NCBI GenBank assembly: GCA_963921935.1
Contig: OY998177.1
Span: forward strand, 5,669,754-5,733,753
DNA from: Galeruca laticollis
Taxonomy: Eukaryota > Arthropoda > Insecta > Coleoptera > Chrysomelidae
Direction: 5' to 3'
Length of the DNA stretch: 64,000 bases
The stretch's first letter is position 1. Each line of letters starts with the position of its first letter. Under the pieces are notes generated by a model. It did not search any database. It saw only the letters and a program-made list of their open reading frames with translations, and was not told where the DNA came from. The position numbers were made by a program, and so were the translations under genes. Below are positions 35,024-45,249 of the stretch, one piece after another.

Positions 35024-35047
35024 TCATTTAGTTTCTTCAACCATTTG

Positions 35048-35915
35048 TATATAATATTGGAAATGTTTATATTCTTGGGTTCATAGGTTGTTTTAAAATA
35101 ATTAAAATACGATTGTATTTCACATTTTTCTATTGAAAATGGATAAAAATTTTAACGTTTCGCCTCCTCCTTGGAAGCATTTTCAAAACAATATCATTAT
35201 AAGAATAAGGTACGATTAAAATATTTGTAAATAGATAAAAACATAACATTAGTAGGTTTTTTTTAAAAAACATTAATAAAAACACAGAATTAAAATTGAC
35301 GTACTTACCTTAGAATTTCAATGTAACGATACTATACGAGGGAAGTTGAAATGAGTTAATTAATCAGCTTATAGTAAATTTGACTCAAGTTTTTTATATC
35401 TTGTCTATCATTCACAGAAAACTCATCTTGTTTTATGTGTATCATTTCTTTAATTGATAATTTCTGATAATTAAAAAACAAAAATCTTAGCTCAAGACAC
35501 AAATTATCAGAAATTATCAATTAAAGAAATGATACACATAAAACAAGATGAGTTTTCTGTGAATGATAGACAAGATATAAAAAACTTGAGTCAAATTTAC
35601 TATAAGCTGATTAATTAACTCATTTCAACTTCCCTCGTATAGTATCGTTACATTGAAATTCTAAGGTAAGTACGTCAATTTTAATTCTGTGTTTTTATTA
35701 ATGTTTTTTAAAAAAAACCTACTAATGTTATGTTTTTATCTATTTACAAATATTTTAATCGTACCTTATTCTTATAATGATATTGTTTTGAAAATGCTTC
35801 CAAGGAGGAGGCGAAACGTTAAAATTTTTATCCATTTTCAATAGAAAAATGTGAAATACAATCGTATTTTAATTATTTTAAAACAACCTATGAACCCAAG
35901 AATATAAACATTTCC

Positions 35916-35926
<11 letters not shown>
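35048..35926. repeat. Large palindrome, 425-bp arms, 29-bp spacer
   Basis: Arms 35048-35472 and 35502-35926 are exact or nearly exact reverse complements; I compared many segments, including homopolymer lengths, and found no mismatch. The inner ends are AATTTCTGATAATT and AATTATCAGAAATT. The right arm contains TTTTGAAAATGCTTCC...GGAGGCGAAACGTTAAAA, the same layout as the Penelope-like ends at 3350 and 61170, so I infer a head-to-head pair of Penelope-like terminal repeats without coding sequence between (TA)n runs. It could form a hairpin in single-stranded DNA or RNA. Confidence 0.95.

Positions 35927-35958
<32 letters not shown>
35927..35958. repeat. (TA)n microsatellite
   Basis: A TA run between the palindrome and the repeat at 35959. 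Confidence 0.9.
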
Positions 35959-35959
<1 letters not shown>

Positions 35960-36085
35960 CCTTTGGAACGGAGGGTGATTTTGGCATCTAGGAACACCAA
36001 AACGAAAAACTGCATTGAAATTTTTCCGAAGTCGCGTCATGCTACTCTCTACAATAGCCCTATTTCATTCTGAAATAAGCCTAAA
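35959..36085. repeat. Short dispersed repeat, copy 1
   Basis: It starts CTTTGGAACGGAGGGTGA and contains GGCATCTAGGAACACCAAAA and GTCGCGTCATGCTACTCTC. It is about 93% like 61311-61435. Both copies directly follow a (TA)n run that itself follows a Penelope-like end. Confidence 0.9.
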
Positions 36086-36303
36086 AAAAATCACAATTTG
36101 AATATTAAAGTTTTTTTTCAGTGACGGGGAAAAGTTTGATATTTTATCTCTGTTGACAGGTAACAAAATGTCACTTTTCATGAAATTACTTTTTCCCGGA
36201 TATTGTATAAAAACATAAGCAGTTTGGCTACTTCTACTAATTCCGGTGGAGTTATAGTATTGAAAATAGCTTCTAAACAACAACTAAGTTCACAATTTTT
36301 AAA

Positions 36304-37155
36304 TCATATCACCAGATGTAGAGGTGTGAGATCTGTAGTGATCTCAAGTGCCCTAGTTGGACACGTTCTCATAGCTCCAGTGATGCACACACAGCCAAGC
36401 CTTTGAACTTTGTCGAGGGTCTTCCTCGTGCTGTACTGACTTGCTTTTGTGTGCCAAACTATTGCCCCATACGTAATTGCTGGTCTCACAATCATGGCGT
36501 ACATCAATCGCAGTATTTTTGGGTTACAGCACCACCTCTTACCGGCTAGATTTCTGCACGCCATCAAATCTCTTATTGCTTTACTAGCAGTTATTTCAAC
36601 ATGCTTATTCCACAGAAGCTTACTGTCTAGGGTTATCCCTAGATATTCAACCTCTGATTTCCATTCTATGATTTCCCCGTTTAAGGATATGGGTTTCATG
36701 GCTGGAAGTGTTCTTTTCCGGGTAAATTGAATTACTATGGTCTTGCTTGGGTTAATGTTTAGCCGCACTGACAAGCACCATTGCTCAATGATTCTGAGGC
36801 CCTTTTGTAATAAATCACACAAGGTGCTCTCGAACTTGCCTCTGACTATTAAAACAATGTCATCGGCGTTGCCCATACATTCGAAGCCAAGCTCCGTTAA
36901 CCTGTAGAGCAACTCATCTACTACGAGGCTCCATAGAAGGGGAGATATCACCCCTTGAGGTGTCCATCGAGTGGCTTTAACTGACACATGAGTTGTGTTG
37001 TCAAAGGCCCCGGATATATCCAGGAATGCGCACATTGCGATTTATTTGTTGTTCAGAGTTCTCTGGATGACTTCGGTCAGCTGATACAGAGCCGTCTCAG
37101 TTGATCGACCCGCTCTGTAGGCATGCTGACATTTATGAAGTGGTATATCAAAATG
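36304..37155 (-). pseudogene. Non-LTR retrotransposon RT fragment (R1/Jockey-group like)
   Basis: From 37155: QHAYRAGRSTETALYQLTEV (template-grip motif), a stop, CAFLDISGAFDNT (catalytic Asp in FLDI), an internal deletion, then RWTPQGVISPLLWSLVVDEL, and NADDIVLIV, where Tyr of YADD is Asn but both Asp remain. Thumb region VEYLGITLDSKLLWNKHV follows and the C-terminal part runs to 36304 with RLGCVCITGAMRTCPTRALE, typical of R1/LOA/Jockey-type ORF2. It lacks endonuclease and 3' end. It sits inside the right part of the P-like element. Confidence 0.85.
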
Positions 37156-37334
37156 ACAGCTATTTGATTACTTTAAAAGTTTCCTTAGCAACGTAGGTCT
37201 AATTGTCGCTGTAAGTACAACATAGCCTACTAATTTCAAATTTCACTTCGATAGTTTTCTGACTTGAATATTGTAATAATATAATTTTCCAATCTCAAAT
37301 AGTTGTTTTTCCCGTCACAGAAAAAAATGTGTAT

Positions 37335-37440
37335 TATACACAGGAAAAATACTAGATTTTAGCTTTCGGTTTTTTGTCTCCCTCCGCTACGCGTCGGGAG
37401 ACAATGCAACCTCAAGCTAAGATCTAGTATTTTTTTCCCT
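37335..37440. repeat. Foldback MITE with GTCTCCC hairpin
   Basis: AAAAATACTAGAT(T)TTAGCTT is mirrored by AAGCTAAGATCTAGTATTTTT, and the centre has GTCTCCCTCCGC and its near complement GCGTCGGGAGAC. Confidence 0.8.
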
Positions 37441-37825
37441 TGTATCATTTAAAATTGTAATGTAAATATATTTTAATTTACCTTACAAACCATAATGATA
37501 TTAACGAAATCCTGATGTATGTTACCTGTAAGTAGTGTATTTTAGGGTTTAGACCACAGTAAAAAAAACTGTTTCACTCTGTGGTTAAAACCAACATTAA
37601 AATATAAACTACTTATGGGTGACTCACATCGGGATTTGTCTAGTATCAGTTGTATTAATATTCACGGCAGTGTAAAATTCTACTTATTCAAATTTCCCTC
37701 TCTTTTTCATTATTTAAATGTCCCGCCATGTACACTAGCGCGTGCAGCGGACGGGCCCAGTACTACTAAATTGGTTTCGTTATTCAGTACAGGAGTTAAC
37801 CTGCTAGGGGGGGGGGTGTGCTGTG

Positions 37826-37833
37826 GTCATTGC
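37826..37833. repeat. 8-bp target-site duplication GTCATTGC (right copy)
   Basis: It matches 25081-25088 exactly and abuts the right end of the P-like element. Confidence 0.9.
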
Positions 37834-38196
37834 CTTTTACGTTTTGCATATCGCGCATTTTTGAATATCACACTGGTAAACGGGTCGAATACAATTTTGA
37901 AGTCATTGAAGTATTTTTCCTGGAGTAGCTTACTCGTAGTATTCCAAATTGTTTTCACAGTTGCTTCTTTATATTCAGTTCCGTCAGCTTTTCTCATATT
38001 TTTCCGCATAAACTTTCAATAAATTAGCCAAATTATGCAAACTCGTTTCAACATTCAGTTCGTATTCTCTGGTCGCACAAAACTCGAGAAATATTTTCCA
38101 TACATATTTTTTTGATTTGATTGTATTTCTTGGTATATTATTAGATATAATATCATTAATTGAATCGTTATATACAAAAACAAATCTTTGCGACAT
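37834..38196 (-). pseudogene. Crypton-type tyrosine recombinase, N-terminal part (split gene)
   Basis: The start ATG at 38196 opens MSQRFVFVYNDSINDIISNN with YVWKIFLEFCATREY, the SAM-like N-terminal helices of DUF3504-type recombinases. After a small frame change near 37990 it continues KADGTEYKEATVKTIWNTTS and NDFKIVFDPFTSVIFKN with NARYAKRKR. The last 25 residues are encoded by the 75-bp segment also found at 25013-25087, where the rest of the gene continues with LQQDPNKRK. Confidence 0.75.
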
Positions 38197-38944
38197 TTTT
38201 AAACCAGTTGTCAGTTTGATGTTTAATTAATTTTTAATAAAAAAAACACCAAACTGAAAACACCATGTAGGATATTATCGCTGTAATCGAGAGGTGATTG
38301 GATGAAATTTGACACATGACTTAAAATTAAGTAATTTGATTGGTTACTATATTTAGTAAAAAATTATCATCTAAATAAATAGCACAGGCTTTATCACATT
38401 ATGGAATGTAGATGTAGACAATTAATAATATTTACATTTCTTAAAGCCATCTTATTTTAAACAGAAAACTATTTCAAATTAAACATAAATGTAACTAACT
38501 AATACGAATAAATTAATTAAACACGAACGTAATTACTAAGTATTGAAGAACACTGTCAACACAATCAACATAAACTGTCAAAAAATAATTTCCAAGGGTG
38601 CCTTAATTTAATGTATTTAAGAAAACTGTGAATCTCTAATGGTGTATTATTTCTTTATATTGTTTATTTACTAATTTTCAGTTTTCAATATCTTTACATT
38701 TTATGTGAGTATATTCAAACTTCAAATCAACAAGAGTACCTACATAAATACTTGAATATTACTTTTCCGCACAACATATCTAATATGCGCGAAAAGTATT
38801 GGTTTACTCCAAAAAAAGTTGCAATTTTGAAAAATTTTTTTAGGTATTTTTACGTTTTCCATCAACATCAACACGAAAAAACGGTTTTTAAAAGAAAAAT
38901 CCTGTGTGTATGTCGTTGTCGTCGGCCACGTTTCCTTACATGTC
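38197..38944. other. AT-rich stretch without recognisable gene
   Basis: It would include the 5' flank of the Crypton gene. No promoter element is distinctive. Confidence 0.5.
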
Positions 38945-39535
38945 TTGTTAGCACGATACAGCCTCCGGAGTGCAATAAGTCACCAATTTTATGATTGAAT
39001 ATTGTTAAGGACATGTTACAGATGAACCCTATTTATTTTCAGCTCATCAGAGCCAGTACAACGGGTGCTATGGTACTTGAAGTACGACATTTTGTCATTT
39101 TTTGAGAAATTTCAGTTTGTTAGGACGATACAGCCTCCGGAGTTCAACAAATATTTTATGATTGAATATTATTAAGGACATCTCACTGATGAACCCTATT
39201 GATTTTCAGCTCACCAGAGCCAATACAACAGGAGCTACAGTACTTTAAGTACGATATTTTTGTAATTTTTGGAGAATTTTCAGTTTGTTAGCACGATACA
39301 GCCTCCAGAGAGTATACGATTGATCAATTTTATGATTGAATATTGTTCAAAGTGTCTCACAAATGTACCCTATTGATTTTCAGTTGACTAGAGCGAGTAC
39401 AGCGTGTCCTATAAATCCAGATATACTAAATTTTTGGTTATTTTCGGAGAAATTTCGGTTTGTTATCACGATACATCCCCGAAGTGTATACAAGTAACAA
39501 TTTCATGATAGAATATTGTTGAGGGCCACAGATGC
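38945..39535. repeat. Satellite-like tandem repeat, about 172-bp unit, 3.4 copies
   Basis: TTGTTAGCACGATACAGCCT-type starts occur at 38945, 39117, 39285 and 39460, giving spacings of 172, 168 and 175 bp. Each unit includes TTTTATGATTGAATATTGTT and AGAGCCAGTACAACG-like words. Unit identity is roughly 75-85% by eye. Confidence 0.9.
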
Positions 39536-39986
39536 GGAAAAGTTAGTTATAATCTTTAAAACCGTTTATTTTTTAAATTACTTCTTCCTATAAACTGAAG
39601 ACAAAAATACAGATTTTTTTATTATATTATTTTTAGAAGCAACTGAATTAGCCAATTTCATTGATATGATCATATTACAAATATTTCAGTAGCGTATGAG
39701 TACCTTCTGCTTTGATCTTAGCACCTTGGCGAAAAATAGATCTTTTATAAAGTCACCCCCACCTCCTTATTAACTTTTCAACGGGGTGTGCTAGCGAAAT
39801 GCGATCAAGAAAGCGTAAAACGATAGCATCAAGACGTGTGGAAAGTCAAAAACTTCAAATGGCGTATAGAGCCAAGTGATATCTTGTTTTAAAGTTATTT
39901 GCATAATAGAGGGTGATCAAAAACCAACGTTATTTTTTATTGAAATTGACTGTCTCGACCCTTACTTCGTGGAATATGCTCATATT

Positions 39987-40074
39987 AGTGTTTTTAAATG
40001 AAACTCAAGGTCTCTAGTTAATTCCACAATATTGTGGAATTAACTAGAGACCTTGAGTTTCATTTAAAAACACT
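39987..40074. repeat. Perfect 88-bp palindrome, no spacer
   Basis: 44-bp arms meet at 40030/40031 in ATTCCACAAT|ATTGTGGAAT and match at every base out to AGTGTTTTTA...TAAAAACACT. The word GTTATTTTTTATT occurs on both sides (near 39929 and 40075), so the palindrome may have arisen by a fold-back copying event. Confidence 0.95.
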
Positions 40075-40636
40075 GTTATTTTTTATTACTGAGAAACAAA
40101 TATGTTTTCATGTTATAGCATAGAACTTGAAAAGTTACAATAGGAATATACGTAAGCCGTTTTAATCATAAACATGCGTCAAAATAAAATACCTCTAAAG
40201 TGGTAGAACTCAATCCTACTGATTGAAGTTTCAATTGTCTTGTTATAATATGATTGAAGAACATCGTGCGTGCGCTGACTCACAAAGATTGACAAGCGTA
40301 TTGCATAAATATAGTATTTATTTTCACAACTGGTCAAGCAAAAATCTTGACATATCTTCGGAGAAAGGAATGACCCTGAATAAATATCATTAAAACATTT
40401 TATTCGAACTTGTTATATAATTATAACGATTATCCTCAACTCTTGGAAATATTATAATAGCCATATTGTTCATTATCTCATTGGGTCGTTTTCCGCATTT
40501 TTGACACCTTCCAAAACCATCCATTAGATCTTTTTCGGTCATGGAGGCTTTTGATCAGAACATCATAGACTATATCATACAAAAGTTTCAGCCAATTCGA
40601 CTGGGACCCATTTTGCAAAGATTTGTGCGGGGAAGG

Positions 40637-42832
40637 GGATGGTGGGGATCCTTGGGCAGGTGGGAGGTCTGGGCATTTGTGAATAAAACCAAGCGCAAAC
40701 TTTTAGGCATGCGGCTGTCGTAGTAACCGAAAAGTAGTTGATTTGTTACTTCTAACGAACGTCATATTGCAGCTGTATCAGTATTGTAGACACGACAAAA
40801 TCGAGTTTTATATTTATATCCTTGAAAACAAACAATTTATTGACGATTGTTGTTCTTCTACTGTTCTAAAATCAATGTAAGTACGCTTTCTTTTTATTAA
40901 TTCGTTTATATTCGTTCCTTGTGCATGGAATATCGTATTAGTAAATGGTTAAAATTATTTGTTTAGTGTAGTGTTTTGCAATTGAATTTTAACGGCGCCG
41001 GACGGGATGCATGAACACCCAACGGTGCGGGAACATTGGGCATGCACATCTCTCCCTACCATAGGGTTTTTTATTTTCAGGAGAATATGCCGTTTTGCTA
41101 CAAGAAAAAAACAAACCGCATTGAAATACCACGTGACATAATCGAAAGAGCTATCGACGAAGTCCATGCGGTAGCAAAAATTCAACCAACTGCGAAGAAG
41201 TATGAGATTCCTAGATCTTCTCTTCAACGATACTTAAAGTTAGAGCGAACTTTGAAAACCACAGGAAACAAATATATAACGAGACAGATATTCACTACTG
41301 ATTAAGAAAAAGTACTCAGTGAATATTTAATTAGATGTTCCCATCTCATCTCATTACATTACGGCTTGAATAAACTAAATTGTAGAAAATTTGCATACGA
41401 ATATGCAGTTGCTAATAGAAAAGTTATTCCAGAAAATTGGAAGCAGCGCAAATATGCATCAAAGAACTGGATCTGAGGGTTTATGATGCGAAACAAAAAT
41501 GTGTCTTTGCGCACTCCTGAGGCGGCTAGTTTATCAAAAATGTAACGGAATTTTTTGACAATTACAGAAGCGTTTTGGATCGCTATAAATTTGGACCAGA
41601 AGCAATCTACAATACAGACCAAACTGGATTAACAACCGTGCAGTCTACGCAGAAAGTTTTAGCAGTGAAGGTTTGCAAACAAGTAGGATTTTTTAAAATC
41701 CTATGTGACAGACAGACCTATGTTTATAGAACAAGAGAAATACGTTGTCGCGAATTCAATCCAAGAATAACCAGCGACTAGTCCTACTGATTCGTATTTT
41801 CACGTAACCGGTAGTGAAGTAAATAAGCCATCTATTTCTGCATCTGCCTTATTACAGCCAGCTCATGAACGGCAAACAAATACATCAACAAATGAACCCC
41901 CGAAACTGTGAGACCTCATGCTAAAGCACAGCCAAGGAAAAATATTAAGACTAAAAGGAAGAAAGCGAAATCTAGGATTATGAGAGATACAACAGAAAAA
42001 CTTTTAATAGAGCAGCAAGTAGCTGAGAAAAAAACGTAAATTACCAGTTAAAAAAACTCCAAAATTATCAAATGAATTGCCAACCCCTAAGAAAGAAAGA
42101 AATTTTAAAAAGCGAAAGTTTAAAGGACGAAAGTTTCTCGTCAGGCTCCTCATCAGAATGGAATGAATTTGGAGAAGAAAGTGACAAGGAAGAATATGTA
42201 GATGACGTCATATGTCTTGACCGTAGTTTCCAGACAAGAGACTACGTCTTAGTTAAGTTTCCGATGAAGAAAACCTGTGCCCATTATGTAGAAAAAATCG
42301 AGGAAATAGAATACAACGATTTTACAACAAATTTCATGAGTCTCACAAAATTAAAAAACACTTTCTGATACACTGATATAAAATATGTGCCATCAGTTAC
42401 CCGAAATGACATAATCACCCACTATTTTGACAAGAAGAGGAAGCCATAAGTATCTATTTGATAAACCACTATGGGTTATTGAAAATTTGAAATAGGCAGC
42501 TCTCACGAAAATATCAAAGTTAGTTGGTTTTCTTATATATGTGTGCCAAATAGTATCAATAAAAATAGTTTGTAATATGATTTATTAATGTTGGTTATTT
42601 CCTTCCCAAGGATCCCGACTACAGTGCCCACAGGGATGCTTCGGCACTATTGCAAGGTTTTAAAAAAGTTAAATTTTACCAAAAAATTTAAACAATAGAA
42701 TTTATAACATAATGTCTAAAGCTTAAGATAAGTCACTTATAACTGGTAGTAAAAACAAATTAGGGTTAGATTGTGCTGAATTTACTGTACAGGCAATATA
42801 CTGAAAAAGTGCCCAAGGATCCCCACCATACC
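40637..42832 (+). mobile_element. pogo/Tigger-like element with GGATGGTGGGGATCC ends
   Basis: GGATGGTGGGGATCCTTGGG at 40637 and its complement around 42810-42832 (one mismatch) face each other around the pogo-like transposase relic. CCCAAGGATCC recurs at 42606, probably a subterminal binding repeat. Exact outer ends and the TA duplication expected for pogo could not be fixed. Confidence 0.6.
41084..42368 (+). pseudogene. pogo/Tigger-like transposase, broken
   Basis: The N-terminus (41084-41304) encodes a Psq-type helix-turn-helix: RAIDEVHAVAKIQPTAKKYE with IPRSSLQRYLK. After a TAA it continues in shifting frames FAYEYAVANRKVIPENWK, LRTPEAASLSK, and at 41575 DRYKFGPEAIYNTDQTGLTT, which contains the first catalytic Asp of the DDE_1 fold in YNTDQTG. 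The centre of the catalytic domain is deleted. The tail has a lysine-rich region and SFQTRDYVLVKFPMKKT with HYVEKIEEI, a C-terminal block seen in insect pogo-type proteins. Multiple stops and frameshifts. Confidence 0.75.
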
Positions 42833-44115
42833 CTACTTTATACTAGAAAATATTTACGAATCCCGTATTTTAAGTCATCATGAAAAAGGTGGTTTTTTGA
42901 TATGTACAGCGAGTTCTTAGGGTCAAGTGATAATATTTAATGGGAAAAATTGTTTGCAATAACTTTGTTTTACCAATAGTTGCTAATTTTTTTAAAAAGC
43001 ACCCTCTCCGTAAAACGGATTTGCTCTAGTACTCGTCAATTTGAAGCGCTTCAGTGTTTATTGTGAGAGGAATTTTAGGATAAATGTAAATGTAGTCTAC
43101 CATTTAAATTATACAAATTTTATTTTCAAGGAAACACTTTACGTTAGGAAGTACATAGAAAACATTTTAACTATCTGCGTCTACAGAAAAAAATTTAATG
43201 CTTTCGTATTGTTATATTTTTTCAAACATTAAAATGCACTATAGTTTTTTAGATATATTGTTTATTATATCAAACAAGATTAAATTAATCACTATTGCCT
43301 CAAAGAAAATTCACAATATCATTGAAGCCTATTCATTATTACATAATAGATAAATTACTATCTGCAGTCTTATGTAAATTTATAAGGAAATCATTCACAC
43401 AAGAATTTATGTTAAGAATTAATTTTTTAACCAAATATGGCAACGCACTGGTGCTCCCATACTTCAGTTGATTTACTTCCTTTCACTAGAGACGTTACGA
43501 TGTATAAGTGACGGTATTTTGGAGCGGGAACTATGTTTGACGTTTTTTTTTCTAATTTCAAAAGTTGTAGTTCAATCTACCAACAATGACACCATCATAA
43601 AATTTGTAACCATGTTTTTGTCCCAATTACATCTGTAGGGGTAGATTGAACTTGGACATAACTTGAGACAGTAAAATTACTAGACATTAATCATTCAAAA
43701 AACCAGGGAGATTATCAAAATTCTGTTTTTCGCTGAGTATTCTACACCCATGCGGTGTTTAATTATTGTCATATGGCGTTCAGCTTGTTTACAATGCTCT
43801 ATTTGTCAGTTTATGTCAAATGTGTTTTGCCGACCTTTTCTCCTTTCAAAACACAAATACTTGGAAATGCGTGAGTGTACGAAAAGAGCTTACATTGAAG
43901 GCATATAATAATTTGAAGTTTTCTGTCGTGTCAATAAAGGTGTGTTTTCCTAATAGCGACTCACTTTCTACGCCGCATACAACGCATATTTTGCGCTACC
44001 CAGTCAGACACACGAGAAGCCACTTGAGTGTTTTCCTAGAAGCGTATTTTGGTTGTACGCCGTGCAAAACAGTACCATTTGTGAAGTTGTGAAGCATATA
44101 ACTAAATAATTATTT
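42833..44115. other. AT-rich stretch without recognisable gene
   Basis: No supported gene; the frame at 43766-44092 has no recognisable domain. Confidence 0.5.
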
Positions 44116-44123
44116 AATTTAGT

Positions 44124-44411
44124 GTGGAAGGTGATTCAAGCAAAATTAAATTTTCTGCAGCTGATGACGAACAGCTCGTAGAATTCGTTGCAGGACACCC
44201 CACTTTGTGGAATATGGCGGAAAAAGATTTGGGTCCGGTGACTTTCGCGACCCTCCGAATTTTGCAACGATTTTTTTTATTAGAAAGCCCTATTGTTATA
44301 GAACATTTTAAGAGAAAAAAATTCTTGGATCATGCACTTTTGAAAGAGAAAATCGCAATTAAAAGTACTAAAACTCCGCAATTTTTTTTAAATTTGGACA
44401 ATTATGTCTAG
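44124..44411 (+). pseudogene. MADF-like domain fragment
   Basis: DDEQLVEFVAGHPTLWNMAE matches the start of a MADF (Myb/SANT-like) DNA-binding domain, in which an acidic L-(I/V)-E-F-V is followed by HPxLW. MADF proteins are insect transcription regulators and also the second protein of PIF/Harbinger transposons. Only the first half of the domain is recognisable before the frame drifts. A 95-codon frame remains, probably not functional. A PIF/Harbinger relic lies at 51 kb, but no link can be shown. Confidence 0.45.
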
Positions 44412-44997
44412 ATATCAGATGATCACAAATTTTAGAAGGAGAAGTGGATGGACAATGTTGCCAGTTCTCATTTCCGTAACTCGTGACGGCTTGGAAATCT
44501 TTACACAAGATGTATGCCAACTGTTTACATTATTCTTGAAGCCAACATCATTTCACATACTGAGCAAAAATTTAGTAATTTAGTGGGTGAGCAGGATAAA
44601 GTAGTATTCTATGTACCTGTTGCCAAATTTAGTTTGTGTTTAGTTTATTTGATGTTTGCTGCAGATGCAAGATATTAAAAATAATCTATATTTCAGATGT
44701 TTAAATAATATTTAAAATGTATCAGGGTTTATTAAATTATTATTTGAATTAATTTGACTTTTTACATATTAATACTGCGAATAAACGCAATACTGTTCGT
44801 ACTACATTATAATAAATCCTGAAAGTTCAAGATTCGAATAAATACTAGGCAACTGTGTTTTACATTTGATAAGTTTATTTTCATTCAATCTTAGCAGTTC
44901 TATGCATAGTAAACATTTCTCGCATTGGTGGCTAGTAAATAAGCACTGCAATGCTCCCATAAAAATCTTCTAATTAACTAATATATTTCCTTTTACA

Positions 44998-45172
44998 CTG
45001 TGAACCTGATAAAAATTTACCCCATTATTCAAGCGAAGTTCAATGTGAACTAAATGAAAATTTACCTCATTTCTCAGACAAAGTTCAAACAAAACTGGAT
45101 GTAAAATCACCTTATTGCTCAAGCGAATTTTAATCTGAACTGAATGAAAATTCACCTCATTGCTCCAGGAAA
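44998..45172. repeat. Tandem repeat, about 57-bp unit, 3 copies
   Basis: Units centred on CAAGCGAAGTTCAATGTGAACTAAATGAAAATTTACC-like sequence, with start words at about 45010, 45065 and 45122. The minus strand reads through as a repetitive peptide (NEVNFHxVxIxxRL), which I treat as a by-product. Confidence 0.85.
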
Positions 45173-45249
45173 ACTCCATCTTCTAGAAGTACTATCGACA
45201 AGTCACTGAGATAAACGACAATTTCATTTGTTTGTTAGAATAAAAGTCA

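Larger units (their letters stand above)
25089..37825 (+). mobile_element. 12.7-kb P-like DNA element with THAP gene
   Basis: The left end is CACAGCACACC, 7 C's in the tract, then TAGCAG. The right end is the complement with a 10-base tract, CTGCTA...GGTGTGCTGTG. Similarity resumes at GGGCCCGTCCGCT about 75 bp in, so the inverted ends are about 90 bp and diverged. The flanks are GTCATTGC on both sides. An 8-bp duplication, CA...TG ends and a THAP-domain gene fit the P superfamily. Only the THAP end of a transposase is recognisable; the rest of the interior is filled with later insertions, including a mariner, a DDE relic, a palindrome and an RT fragment. Confidence 0.75.

Noticed and set aside
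37615..38022. 135-codon plus-strand frame including the right end of the P-like element
   Set aside because: It crosses an inverted terminal repeat and lies antisense to the Crypton relic.
38945..39535. CRISPR array
   Set aside because: Units are contiguous 172-bp satellite copies without unique spacers, in an animal-type genome.
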